This document shows, one piece after another, positions 21,835 through 33,339 of a stretch of 64,000 bases of DNA. Within the stretch, counting starts at the first letter, position 1, and every line of letters begins with the position of its first letter. This stretch comes from Lampris incognitus (Eukaryota > Chordata > Actinopteri > Lampriformes > Lampridae), in contig NC_079217.1 of NCBI RefSeq assembly GCF_029633865.1, forward strand, positions 60,356,993-60,420,992, read 5' to 3'. The position numbers and the translations under genes were made by a program. Under the pieces are notes generated by a model. It worked only from the letters and a program-made list of their open reading frames with translations, was not told the origin of the DNA and did not search any database.

Positions 21835-22970
21835 CAATTCAATATTCAATTTATTGTCATTAAAAACACTGTGCGGGCACATGTTAAAAATGAAATGAGG
21901 GTTGTGGCTTCACCAAACAGTGCAAGACAGACACAGACAGACACAGCAAACACAGTATAAGATATACACACATGAAGACCAAAAGCCAAAAATAAGTTAA
22001 AAAAGAGCAAGAGTACAAAATATTTAAAAATATCAACAGACATTCAGTGGGGGGCCAGGTTCAGGTGGGCAACAGCTTGTGGAAAGAAGCTGTTTTTGAG
22101 CCTGGTAGTGTGGGCTCTGAGGCTCCTGTAGCGCCTCCCAGAGTGCAGGGGGGAGAACAGTCTATGGCTGGGGTGGGTGGGATCTCTGCTGATGCTGAGA
22201 CCCCTTCAAAGGCAGCGTTTGTGATAAATGTCTTTTATGGCTGGGAGCTGGGTACCGGTGATATGCTGGGCCGCCTTGACGACCAGATGCAGAGCTTTCT
22301 GGTCTACTGAGGGGCAGTTGCCGTACCACACTGAGATGCAGCTGGTCAGGATGCTCTCTATGGTGTAGTGGTAGAAGTTGGTGAGAATTTTGGGGGATAG
22401 ACAGGCGCTCCTCAGCCTTCTCAGGAAATGCAGGCGTTGTTGGGCCTTTTTCACAAGGGCCTGTGTGTTTGATGTCCTGGAAAGTTCCTCACTGATGTGG
22501 ACTCCAAGGAATTTAAGGCTGGAAACAAGCTCCACTTCCACCCCATTGATGCGTATGGGGGAGTGGCTGCAGCTTCCAGACCTCCTGAAGTCCACAAACA
22601 GCTCCTTCGTCTTCTGCAAATTGAAGACAAGATTGTTGGTAGTACACCATGATGTGAGGTGCTCAATCTCGTCCCTGTAGGCCGTCTCATCATTGTTGGT
22701 GATACGGCCAATGACTGTGGTGTCATCTGCAAACTTAACTATAATATTTGAAGGGTGAGTTGGCAGGCAGTCGTGGGTAAAGAGGGAGAAAAGGAAGGGG
22801 CTCAGAACACAGCCTTGAGGGGCACCTGTGCTGAGGGTCAGGGTGGAGGAGGTGTGGTCACCTAACCTAACAGACTGAGGTCTGTTGTTCAGGAAGTCCA
22901 GGGTCCAAGGAGGTGACGTGTGAGGAAGGAGTAGCTTGGGAGATCCACGGAAGGGCCTGACATGCATCCA
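21835..22970 (-). mobile_element. L2/CR1-group LINE, 5'-truncated, with intact RT segment
   Basis: A 253-codon open frame (22967-22206) carries reverse-transcriptase motifs [20 protein letters not shown] and [10 protein letters not shown], then [18 protein letters not shown] and LKFLGVHI. The 3' UTR follows to about 21835 and ends in a tcaattcaat-type tail. The endonuclease and the N-terminal part of RT are missing. Because the reading frame is uninterrupted this is probably a fairly young insertion. Confidence 0.85.
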
Positions 22971-22979
22971 ATCACTGCC

Positions 22980-23305
22980 GCGGTCCCCTTCAACCTACCG
23001 CCCCATGTGAATTGTATGCACCACAGACAGAAGGGGGAAGTGCCACCTAGAAGGTGTTCACATCCTCTTTTTTTATGATGTAAATAAGTCCCACATGGTC
23101 AACTAAGTCAGCATTGGCTTTGCAAGTTTCAGGGCTGAACAGTAGATGGCATGTTGAGGCATTTTCAAACGATGAATTTCCAATTTTAATAAATTTGGTA
23201 AGAAACGTCAATATTAGCACCAGCATTGACGTGTTTCATCACCGTGCAGTCATATCATCTAGTTTACAGCTAAAAAAACATGTTAAAGTGTTTTAGTACC
23301 TCTTT
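22980..23305. other. Intergenic stretch, nothing recognised
   Basis: No conserved reading frame, splice-bounded exon or repeat signature was seen here. Confidence 0.4.
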
Positions 23306-23311
23306 AGATCA

Positions 23312-23625
23312 CTTTGGATAAAGTCGACATAAATGAAGAAGTAAGAGCTATGTTCAAGACCAGAGTAATGGATGAGAAGTTGAGAGAGACAAGACTGAGA
23401 TGGTTTGGACATGTACAGAGAGGAGGCATGGACTATATAGGAAAGAAGGTATTGGACCTGGAAATACCTGGCAAAGGAAAAGAGGAAGACCAAGGAAAAG
23501 ATCGAGAGACCAGATAGAGGAGAACTTGAGGAGGGTTGGACTGCGGGAGAGGGATGCGTCAGACAGAAAGCTATGGAGGGCAAAAATCCGCTGTGGCAAT
23601 CCCTGACAAATGGAATAAGCCGAAA
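23312..23625 (+). mobile_element. LINE reverse-transcriptase C-terminal fragment (RTE-like, second family)
   Basis: Plus frames give [40 protein letters not shown] and WRAKIRCGNP with one frameshift. The end agccgaaagaagaagg is the usual 3' terminus. It is related to, but distinct from, the copies at 8768, 18991, 33490 and 57291. Confidence 0.7.
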
Positions 23626-24079
23626 GAAGAAGGATGAAGTGGACATCAGTATCCCACTAGACAAGTGGCACTGAACCATGTGCCACGGAGGGCTGTGAGT
23701 ACGCAGGACTTCCGTTTAGTTCTCCTCTTTGGCTGAAGGGATGCTAATAAAGCACATTTAAGAATAATCAGTCCCATATTGACTTCAGCTCCTTATAACC
23801 TTCTGCAACTCCAGTCACACAAGCTTACCATAGGCGACTACTGGGAATAAATCAAAAAGCTATTTTTTTTAAAATTGAGTTTTCATCAGAACATTTACGA
23901 ATAGAGACAAATTCCGCAAAAGAGGTGAGTTTAGAGTAGATTAACAACTCTATAAGCATTTTTCCATTGAATACTACACACATTTTGTCCAACCAGCACG
24001 AAAAATCTGGATTCAGATAGTATATTACAGTTGACAAAACACGGATACTTTTAACAAAAGTATACGTTTCTGGCATGTG

Positions 24080-24220
24080 TTGTTAACCCGCTGGTTAAGA
24101 ACATCACATTCAGAACACTACGTATTTTGTGGATAAGGTGAGGGACATCCTTATGGCGGGAGATGAAACAATGGTCTCTTATGATGTTATGTCTCTCTTC
24201 ACGTGTGTTCCTGTTTGGAA
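24080..24220 (+). mobile_element. Penelope-like RT fragment
   Basis: One plus frame reads NPLVKNITFRT and another FVDKVRDILMAGDETMVSYD then VMSLFTCVPV, a segment typical of the start of the Penelope RT domain. Only about 140 bp remain. Confidence 0.55.
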
Positions 24221-24292
24221 TGTTCATAATTAACCATTCAACCGTTAACCGATAATGAGAATTTTGACCGATTAATACTATCAGTTTAACGG

Positions 24293-24295
<3 letters not shown>

Positions 24296-24337
<42 letters not shown>
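24296..24337. repeat. (AT)n microsatellite beside an inverted pair
   Basis: A TA dinucleotide run. Just before it, aaccgttaaccg-like and cagtttaacggttaat motifs form a loose inverted repeat at 24235-24296. Confidence 0.85.
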
Positions 24338-24339
<2 letters not shown>

Positions 24340-24478
24340 ATTAAGAAAAGTTTGCTACATAATAAAAGAAAATAGGCTCTGCATATCAATCAACTCATGG
24401 GGGTGTGTCGACACATGCAACCAACCACACGTGCCTACAATCATATTTTGCTGTGCCCGAGCAAAATGAAGAAAACAG

Positions 24479-24890
24479 GAGGCGTCCGGGTAGCGTAGTG
24501 GTCTATTCGTTGTGTAATACCAACACGGGGATCGCCAGTTCGAATACCCGCGTTACCTCCGGCTTGGTCGGGCGTCCCCAGACACAATTGGCCGTGTCTG
24601 TGGATGGGAAGTCAGATGTAGGTGTGTTCTGGTTGCTGCACTAGCGCCTCCTCTGGTCGATCGGGGCGCCTGTTCGGGGGGGGGGGGACTGGAGGGCATA
24701 GCGTGATCCTCCCACGCGCTACGTCCTCCTGTCTGTGCCCCTGACCGAGGCATGGCAAGACCAACTGGAGTTGGTCCCCGGGTGCTGCACGGCAGCTGCC
24801 CACTGCTCCTAGCTACACAGCTAGGATGGGTTAAATGCAGAGGAAGAGTTTCCCTACGGGGATCAATAAGGTAGTAAAATAAAATGAAAA
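24479..24890 (+). repeat. Chimeric SINE: family B head and body, family C end
   Basis: From 24479 to about 24717 the sequence is family B (ggcgtccgggtagcgtagtg, then the G-run and cgtgatcctcccacgcgcta). From 24730 it switches to a family C-like end (gcccctgaccgaggcatggc, ccgggtgctgcacggcagct), finishing near gatcaataaggtagtaaaat. This is either a recombinant SINE or two insertions. Confidence 0.7.
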
Positions 24891-25160
24891 AATGTTGGGA
24901 CCCACTCAGTGAAACAACAGGAGGATTTTCTCCATATATCACTGGTAAAGTTATGATGACAAATGTGTAAGTTTTAATAATCAGTTGTTAGTCGTGCAAC
25001 TTTAAGCCTCCGTTCTTGATTAAGTGGATGTGTTTATTTCCCCCAAGTTAGCAAGGTTAACTGTTAAACCTTGAGCTCCAGCAAATAGTTAGCTTTCATC
25101 ACAACTCATTTAACGTTACATTTTTTGCTCTGGTTCTAGGATTTTTGTCCATTCATCAAA

Positions 25161-28100
25161 ATGTCCAAGAAGCAAGCTACATTAAGTTATTACTTTTGTG
25201 TTGCACCACCTCCAAAGAAATGCCAGACTGAACCTGTACATAAAAAAAAAAAAAGTGTATTCGCTGGAAAGTGGCTGCAGGAATCCGCTTCCGGTGTGGG
25301 AAGATGGCTGCGCAAATTCGTGTTTGCAGCAGTCTCACCTAGTGCCAGTGTTGCAAGATGGCGGCGTGAATTCACATTTGCGGCAGCCTCACCCAGTACC
25401 GTCCATGCAGTGTCTTTGTCCACATCTGTGTCTAAGTTTTGTCTTCGTTTGATGGCTGGGAGAGCGGGGCAGGCTAAGCTAACTGCTAGCCCATGCAGAC
25501 CGGCAGTTCAGATAACCCCAAGGGCGGTCTGGCGGTGGCCTCACCTGACGTTGACTGTGGTGTTTTTGATGTCGTCGTGAGGAGTGCGGGGAGGTGTGTT
25601 GAAGGTCTCTAGATGGGGGAGCTGGCGCTGGATCAGCTGGGAGAGCTTGGACTGCTTCGTCCGGTGGGCTCGGGAACCACGGCCCCTGCCTGGAGCTGCG
25701 CCTGAGGAGGAAACGCCGAGGGCGGTCGGACAGGACGCAGAGGCGGGGCGGGCTAAGCTAACTGCTAGCCCATGCAGACTGGCAGTTCAGATAACCCCAA
25801 GGGCGGTCTGGCGGTGGCCTCACCTGACGTTGACTGTGGTGTTTTTGATGTCGTCGTGAGGAGTGCTGAAGGTGTCTGGCTGGGGGAGCTGGCGCTGGAT
25901 CAGCTGGGAGAGCTTGGACTGCTTCGTCCGGTGGGCTCGGGAACCACGGCCCCTGCCTGGAGCTGCGCCTGAGGAGGAAACGCCGAGGGTGGTCGGACAG
26001 GACGCAGAAGCGGGGCGGGCTAAGCTAACTGCTAGCCCATGCAGACCGGCAGTTCTGACAGTCATCCTGGCTGGCGTTCATTTCATTGGACAGTAATTTA
26101 ATTGTTCAGTTTTGATATATGTGTTAGTTTGGATATGCGTGTTCTTGTAGTTTTTGGACGTGTTTTTATCTTTGTGTTGTACTGCTGTGGGCTGGGGGAA
26201 ACGGCATTTCATTTAATTTCATGTACAAGCACATGAAGTGAAATGACAAAGTGTTCCTGATTCCTGAAGAAGTAGCCTGGCTCCAAACAGATGACGACCG
26301 CACAGAGATGTGGTGCAAAATATGCCGTGAAAACCCCAACCTCATGGATAAAAGCAGCGCCTTTTATAGAGGGACAAAACATTTCAGTCCTCCAGCTTTT
26401 GCAAAGCACAAGAAGAGTAAAGAGCACATGAACATAGTGCCAACTATTGACAGCAGCTGTAGCCAGGATCAGAAACCCACTCGCCCTCTTGACACGTGGC
26501 AGGACAAACTGAATGAAGAACTGCGTCAAGCACTGTAGAATATTTTCTATTGGCCTTTCACAAAGCGAAACATGCACACCCGATGCGTTCATAAGAGGAG
26601 GATAGTGTGCTTTTCAAGAGGCTTGGAGTTAATGTCAGGAGTGGATATCATTCACGAGAAGGGGGACCCACATCATGCAGAGCATCACACAGACAATCAG
26701 TTTAGAATTGAGGGAAAAATTGAAGGCAGCTGAATTTTGGGGTGTGCTCTTTCACAGATCAGAAGACATAACACAAGTGGAGCAGGAAACTGTGTACATT
26801 GTGTGTTTGTGTTTAGATACGGAGAGTTTACCTCAGATTTCCTTGGATTAATTAATTTGGGTGTGAACCGAGCGGCACAGGACAGAGTGAACGGACTGAA
26901 GCAGCTCTTCCATACTTGTGGTTTAGGGGATCAGTGGAAGATGAAGTTGGTCTCGGTGCGTACAGATGGAGCAGCAGTCAACACTGGAGTTTACAACGGG
27001 GTCGTTCCTAAACTTCGTCAGATGGTGGCGATCGGGGATTCCCTTGCGTATATTCTGTGTACTGCACCAACTCAGCGGATCGCATGGGAGCATACTGTGA
27101 GACATTTAGTCGCTCCGTTGTCAAGTTGCTGATCTTTTATTTACAGACAGGGGGCGCAAAAAGAACAGAACAACTAAAGAAGATATGTGATGATAATGGC
27201 ATTGCCTTTGTGAAACTAGGACAGTTTCACAACATCGGACGGCCTGCAAGGAGGCAAGAGACTCTGTTGAAAATATGGAGGCTATTACCTGCTATTCCAA
27301 TTCAAGTAGCTACAAGTGAAGACAGTGACCTAAAACATATCCGGACAGAGCGTTTTCAGTGTTTCCTAGCAAACATGCTGGACACTGGAAACATGTTACA
27401 GTTCACCTCCCTCAGGTTCCAGCAAGATAAACTGACTACAGGTGAATGCAAAGATGAGCTCATGGTAGCTGCTGGACAACTGACACTATTGCTTGACAGT
27501 GAAGGCAAGTACAGGAAAGAGACTGTTTCAAATGCTGATGCTGACAGGGACAAGGCTGATGTATTGATTCATGAGTTTGAAAGCAGATATGATCCCTTAA
27601 GTCATGTGATCAATTTTCAATTTTTGAACCTTCAACTTCGCCTCAAGAATTGCAAAACCTCCACAGTTTTGGCAACACAACACTTACTAAGATCCTCCAG
27701 AAATATGAGGCCAGCTTGTCTGTTGACAGATACTCCACTGTAAGAGAATGGATGCGTTTAAACAAGCAGGAAAATGTTTGGCAGCCTCCTCTGTGTATGA
27801 CTTGGTCAACACAGTGAAGATAAGTAATCCAGATAGTTACTCCAACATTCATAAAGTTTTTCTGTTGTCCCTTACACTGCCCTTGAACAGTGCTGCATGC
27901 GAGAGGGCATTTTCACATCTCAATATAATAAAAAGTAAGTACAGATCCTGCCTGTCAGACTCTCGCCTCTCATCCCTGATGCACATCCACTTCTCTAACA
28001 TGACAACAGAGGCTTTTCACCTGAAGCCAGCTGTTGACTTATGGATGCAAACAGCTAATCACAGACTCAACCAGGGAGAAAGAAGTAGGCCTACAACTTC

Positions 28101-28173
28101 GTCTGCCATGTTTGAAAGAGAGGAAGATAGTGAGGAGAGCGGTCAGGCGGGTAGTGAAAACGACAGCTTGTAG
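25161..28173 (+). pseudogene. hAT-superfamily transposase gene, interrupted and frameshifted
   Basis: The start MSKKQATLSYYF and a PPPKK motif (25161-25250) match the N-terminus of ZNF862/KIAA1586-like hAT proteins. About 1 kb of foreign repeat follows. Coding resumes near 26262 with a Cys2-His2 type finger, WCKICREN ... FAKHKKSKEHMN. Further parts are SDFLGLINLGVNRAAQDR and MKLVSVRTDGAAVNTGVYNG, then after a frameshift LKKICDDNGIAFVKLGQFHN to 27740. The hAT C-terminal dimerisation block PLNSAACERAFSHLNIIKSK with SRLSSLMHIHFSN closes it, stopping at 28171-28173. At least three frame breaks or stops rule out function. Confidence 0.8.
25440..26245. repeat. Insertion in the hAT gene with a ~275-bp tandem duplication
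   Basis: The block starting ggctaagctaactgctagcc occurs at about 25471, 25749 and 26018, so two complete units and a partial third are present (periods about 278 and 269). Units differ by a handful of changes and one small indel. The 3' end resembles the tail of a fish retroelement (ggcatttcatttaatttcat, then caagcacatgaa). The left part from 25260 has aagatggctgcgcaaa-like 5' sequence. Family not identified. Confidence 0.75.
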
Positions 28174-28289
28174 GGTAACCATGCCAACGTAAAGACTGAG
28201 TACCAAGCAACATCTCCAGGTGCTCCCTTGTGAACCAGACCAAAAGTTATGTGCACCCTTGACTATAGTGTACACTGTTAAGTGCTGGG

Positions 28290-28800
28290 GGGGGGGATTG
28301 CCGTGACTTGTACATTGGGGAACCCAAACAGATGCTGGCCAAGAGGATGGCACAACACAGAAGAGCTAACACGTCAGGCCAGGACTCCAGTCTACACCCA
28401 CCTACAGGCCAGTAGCCACTCTTTCAAGGATGAGGATGTGCACATCCTTGCTAGGGAGGAATGCTGGTTTGAACGGGGAGTCAGAGGCCATCTATGTGAA
28501 GAGGGAACGACCATCCAAGGGGGAGGCTAAGTACATCTGTCGCCATATTACAATGTTACGGGTTACAACCATTCCCAAATCCTCTGAATATCTTCATGCA
28601 TGCTAAATGAATCCTCTGTGAATGACTGAATAAATCCTCTGTGAATGCTACACATTGCCATTTCGGTCGTTATGTCACTGTATTGTTCATAAGGGTGGGG
28701 GACAGCTGCAGTCAGCTGAGACTGAAGAGGTCACTTAGATGAGTGATGAAACGTTCCGCTCAATAAATGTTGTGTCCGGATGAACTGATTCAACTTTCTG
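28290..28800 (+). mobile_element. Penelope-like element fragment (GIY-YIG end)
   Basis: Frames include LYIGEPKQMLAKRM-like, [20 protein letters not shown] and an end segment with gtttcataagg-like, cacttagatgagtgatgaaa and ttgtgtccggatgaactga, all matching the right end of the element at 10686. The RT is absent. Confidence 0.75.
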
Positions 28801-29102
28801 TGGTTTTAAGGATTATTTTCTCACATCAAATGGCCCTTTCAAGCTTATTATCCCGCAGTGACGATGTTACTTTGACATGAAATAAGGATGACTAAACGTT
28901 CACCAAGACAGATGACCTAAACCTAAAGCAAGCTAATTTCAAGTCTCTGCGAATAAGATTTTCATAATATACCGGAATGAATAGCAACCAACGGCTGCCT
29001 GGAAAGTCGGGAAAAGGCGTCCCAGGAAGGGCCAAACTCTCGGGTATGTTTTTTGGGAAAATGGTCGGGAGTCTTGTAAAGTGTGCAGGGTTTCGTACCA
29101 AC

Positions 29103-30015
29103 ATGGGTTGAAACGTGCAAAGTTGACCCGAGTTTCTATCAAACGGGCTGAAACGTGCAAAGTTGACCCGAGTTTCTATCAAACGGGCTGAAACGTGCAA
29201 CGTTGACCCGAGTTTCTATCAAACATGGGTTGAAACGTGCAGAGTTGACCCGAGTTTCTATCAAGCGGGCTGAAACGTGCAAAGTTGACCCGAGTTTCTA
29301 TCAAACGGGCTGAAACGTGCAGAGTTGACCCGAGTTTCTATCAAACGGGCTGAGACGTGCAACGTTTACCGAGTTTCTATCAAACGGGCTGAAACGTGCA
29401 AAGCTGACCCGAGTTTCTATCAAACGGGCTGAAACGTGCAGAGTTGACCCGAGTTTCTATCAAACGGGCTGAAACGTGCAAAGTTGACCCGAGTTTATAT
29501 CAAACGGGCTGAAACGTGCAAAGCTGACCCGAGCTTCTATCAAACGGGCTGAAACGTGCAAAGTTGACCCGAGTTTCTATCAAACGGGCTGAAACGTGCA
29601 AAGTTGACCCGAGTTTCTATCAAACGGGCTGAAACGTGCAACGTTGACCCGAGTTTCTATCAAACATGGGTTGAAACGTGCAAAGTTGACCCGAGTTTCT
29701 ATCAAACGGGCTGAAACGTGCAAAGCTGACCCGAGTTTCTATCAAACGGGCTGAAACGTGCAAAGTTGACCCGAGTTTCTATCAAACGGGTTGAAACGTG
29801 CAAAGTTGACCCGAGTTTCTATCAAACGGGCTGAAACGTGCAACGTTTACCGAGTTTCTATCAAACGGGCTGAAACGTGCAAAGCTGACCCGAGTTTCTA
29901 TCAAACGGGCTGAAACGTGCAAAGCTGACCCGAGTTTCTAGCAAACGGGCTGAAACGTGCAGAGTTGACCCGAGTTTCTATCAAACGGGCTGAAACGTGC
30001 AACGTTCACCGGATT
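29103..30015. repeat. 40-bp minisatellite
   Basis: About 22 copies of a 40-bp unit, gggctgaaacgtgcaaagtt plus gacccgagtttctatcaaac, with a few shorter or diverged units (acgtttaccgag variants). Degenerate half-units, cgaaacgtgtaaagtttaca, continue to about 30140. It runs directly into a CpG-rich block. Confidence 0.95.
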
Positions 30016-30124
30016 CCCACCGAACGGGTCGGGACGTGTAAAGTTTACAGGGGGGGAGGTTTCCTACTAAACCCGAAACGTGTAAAGTTTACAGGGGGGG
30101 GGTTCCTACTAAACCCGAAACGTG

Positions 30125-30560
30125 TAAAGTTTACACGGTCGCGCCACTAGACGGGCGGAAAAGCGTACCGACACGGCTCCTTGACGTCCCAGGCGGGCTC
30201 GCGCACACAGCGAGGCTAGCCGCAGCTAGCAAGCTAACGGCTAGCTTACTCGTCAGCGCAGCCGCCGAAACCCACCCTAATTCAACAAAACAAGGCCCGG
30301 GGACAGCGCCTCTAGGCCGGGCGAGCGGTTTGAATCAAGAATCTATTTCGCGTTTGTCGACATCTTACTTTTGTCCTCCGGGTCGCCAACTCGAGGGAAA
30401 ATCAGGATCACCTTCTATCGGCTTGCCACACACACATTCATACACTCTCACACACACACACACACACACATACACACACCGGGTTGTTGCTGCTTCCCGA
30501 GCAACCCGGCGCGCCGACCTGGGGGAGCCTTGTAGGGGTGCCTCGCTGATCAAATCAGCC
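30125..30560. promoter_or_regulatory. CpG-rich block, candidate promoter
   Basis: CpG dinucleotides and short GC runs are dense, with repeated gctagc motifs at 30215-30250. On the minus strand a consensus-like donor (aaaagtaaga) at about 30370 follows GC-rich sequence. It could be the promoter and first non-coding exon of DCUN1D5, which needs an exon upstream of 21136, or of an unannotated transcript. No coding frame supports it. A CA/TG run interrupts it at 30425-30477. Confidence 0.35.
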
Positions 30561-30989
30561 CATCGTGATTAAAATAGAAATACGTAAGCTTCACTGGCGT
30601 ATTTTAGATACTAATCCTCGTATTTGACTCGACTCAAGCCGATTCTTGCGAGGGAACGTAAGACTGGGCAGTGGAAACTATTTAAACGTTTTGACCCCCC
30701 CCCTTTCCACCGAACTATGGACCGTTCCGATATTTAAAGACACAGCTCGGTATTTTTCCGCACACACTGTGCTTTCGTCTGGAGGGGGACGCGGGGACCG
30801 CCAACTTACACCCCAATGTCCCCCGAATCAGACGCGTCACTGCTTTGCCTTTCATATAACACAACCAACCCAACAATTGTCCCTTTTTTTCCATCTCGGT
30901 TTTCGGTTCATGTGAGATCACATTGCTGCGTAGAAAACAGCACACCGCCTTTCGTATGGTCACCGTTCTCATCACGACATCATTTCAAA

Positions 30990-31242
30990 CGAATATCCGT
31001 CCATCCATCCATCCATCCATCCATCCACTCAACCATCCATCCATTCAACCATCCAACCATCCATCCATCCATCCATCCATTCAACCATCCATCCACTCAA
31101 CCATCCATCCATTCAACCACCCATCCATCCATCCATCCACTCAACCATCCATCCATTCAACCATCCAACCATCCATCCATCCATCCATCCATCCATCCAC
31201 TCAACCATCCATCCATTCAACCATCCAACCATCCATTATCCT
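30990..31242. repeat. (CCAT)n-type compound microsatellite
   Basis: Runs of CCAT alternate with caac and tcaa steps in higher-order blocks. It is continuous with the tail of the SINE A fragment that follows and has probably expanded from it. Confidence 0.93.
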
Positions 31243-31340
31243 GCTCTGAGGGTCGCGGGGACGCTGGAGCCTATCCCAGCAGTCATTGCGCGGCAGGCGG
31301 GGAGACACCCTGGACAGGCCGCCAGGCCATCACACACAGG
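31236..31340 (-). repeat. SINE family A, 3' fragment
   Basis: Complement of the family A 3' body (ggagcctatcccagcagtca, ggacaggccgccaggccatc). The head is missing. Confidence 0.8.
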
Positions 31341-31344
31341 GTCA

Positions 31345-33290
31345 AATGAATGTGTAAAATAAAAATAAATTTACATTCCTTGCATGCATTATTTGGACAT
31401 TCATTTTGCGGTCTGGCCTATCACAGGTAAGTGGAGAAAGGGAACCCTTTAGGCCCTCTAATTTCGGCAGAAATAAGCCACCAGTCTCACCACCACTACT
31501 AGAATGACAGATGGGAAGAACCGGACCAGGATGAGGAACCTTCCTCAGTTGACCATTCAAATGTTTTCAAGATGTTTTCACAGTTGGAGGGAGTTAGGTC
31601 TTGGTCCTTGGGTGACTTCTGATACAGGGTAGAGTGGCCAAGGGATTTTTATCAGAGGTCATTCATTTATTTATTTATGTATTTTAACTTTACTGTGTGT
31701 TGATCTGAAGCTTGTTGGTCCAGACGGACACGTCGCTTGGCTCTGGATGCAACCGCTGCTGTTGTCTACAAACCATAGTGGCTTGGTAGTGAGTTTCTTG
31801 CTATTCTCTCTCACTGGGACAACTGGAAAACTGTGTTTTTAGAAGAGTCCCCCTCGCTTAAAAACAGGCAGCTTATTGGGTATCGTCTGAATTTCACACC
31901 TGTGGCAATGGCATTCTAGCATTTTCTGAACACGTGACTTGGGGAAGAGTCTGAAGACTGTAGGGAAGTTTCCTGGATATGAGGCTGAATTTCCACAGTG
32001 GCACGTGTCATTAGGAGCGCTCGGGTAAAAATGCAGGATGCTGCACAACAGCATACAGGCATACCCGGATGAGACTTCTCACCTTGGCTGACTGACTAGA
32101 CCTTGTGTCCTGATTACCTGTGTACTTTCACACACACACAAAAAATACAAATCTCCAAGAAATAAACGACGCGCCTTTTTGCAGTTCGTCAATTTATTTT
32201 GCCGGGAAATAAATTACTCACCTTTTAAAACAACTCAGAAACAAACAAAATGATGCAGCACGTCAAGAAGGAGTCGAACGCACATGACAGGAAGTCTTTA
32301 CCGGATGTAGCGGCAAACATTCAGCAGGTTCCGGCCGTGACCGACTAGTTCTCTCATCGGCCGAGGCTGCCACGAGCTCATCTGCCCCCACGCGCTCCGC
32401 CGGAGGGCAAGCGCAACAGCGTTCTCTTGACGTTCGAGCCCCGCACGCGCACACACGCACACGCACGCACACGCACACATCCCTGAACCATCACGGCGAC
32501 AGCCCCTCCAAAACACAATATAAAAAGATTTAAAAACAAAAAAAAACAAAACGAAAGATCACATTCAGCAGAGACCACCCAGCTTGGTTTCCGCCACCTC
32601 ATCTTAAAACGACAGAACCGGACATCTCTTTCTTGGAAGCTACACAGAGACACCAGCTTCCCCAAATCATACTGCCGACTCAGACGGATGACATGGTGTT
32701 TAAAACACAGGAGTAGGTTATACAAAAAAAAAAAAGAAGGGGGGGGGCAGTGAAATTACAATCATGACTTGAAAGTCCAGGTTGTCTTTGGCAAAAAAAG
32801 AAATACCTTTGTAAACCTCTAGGGGGCTCCAATGAGAGACCCAACAGAAAACAGAGACAACCGGACATTTAATGTATTTTTGGTTGCCTGTAGTTGTGCT
32901 GATGAGGGAACTGAAGCCGGTTCTGCCGTTGCTCTCGTTCCCAGCCACTCTGGATCACGGTGCCAGCTGAACGCCCGTCACATGAATCAGACGGTGCTGT
33001 GGGCAGTGTGAGCGGGGCAGTTCGGAAAGTACCAAGTAAATTACCTGGAGGGGGAGGGGGGGGCCTCGCTATTCACTACAGATACCTTGGTCCTCCTCCA
33101 GTGACAATACAAAACACCTTGGAAATTTGTCGTGAAAACTTCTTAAAAACCAAATACCGGTTTGCTCCTTTGACATGAACGGGACTTCATCCGTACATCC
33201 CCGACACGAAAATCCGCTGGACTGAGACTGTGATTGGTGGAGTCTCTTTTACAAGACTCTGGTAGTGAAAGAGGGAATTTGAATTTAAAT
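31345..33290. other. Intergenic stretch without a recognised gene
   Basis: Short open frames have no conserved features. A CpG-containing segment lies at about 32265-32480, followed by a CA-rich run and poly-A/poly-G tracts near 32725-32750. Nothing spliced could be built. Confidence 0.4.
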
Positions 33291-33339
33291 TGATTTGTCA
33301 CGTCACCGGGGAATCTTGCAGTTACCTACTTAGTGATAT

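Noticed and set aside
29103-30015. A CRISPR-like array of 40-bp units
   Set aside because: The units are contiguous with no unique spacers, in a vertebrate genome; it is a minisatellite.
30816-31349. 177-codon frame with [10 protein letters not shown] repeats
   Set aside because: It is translation of a CCAT-type microsatellite and SINE tail.
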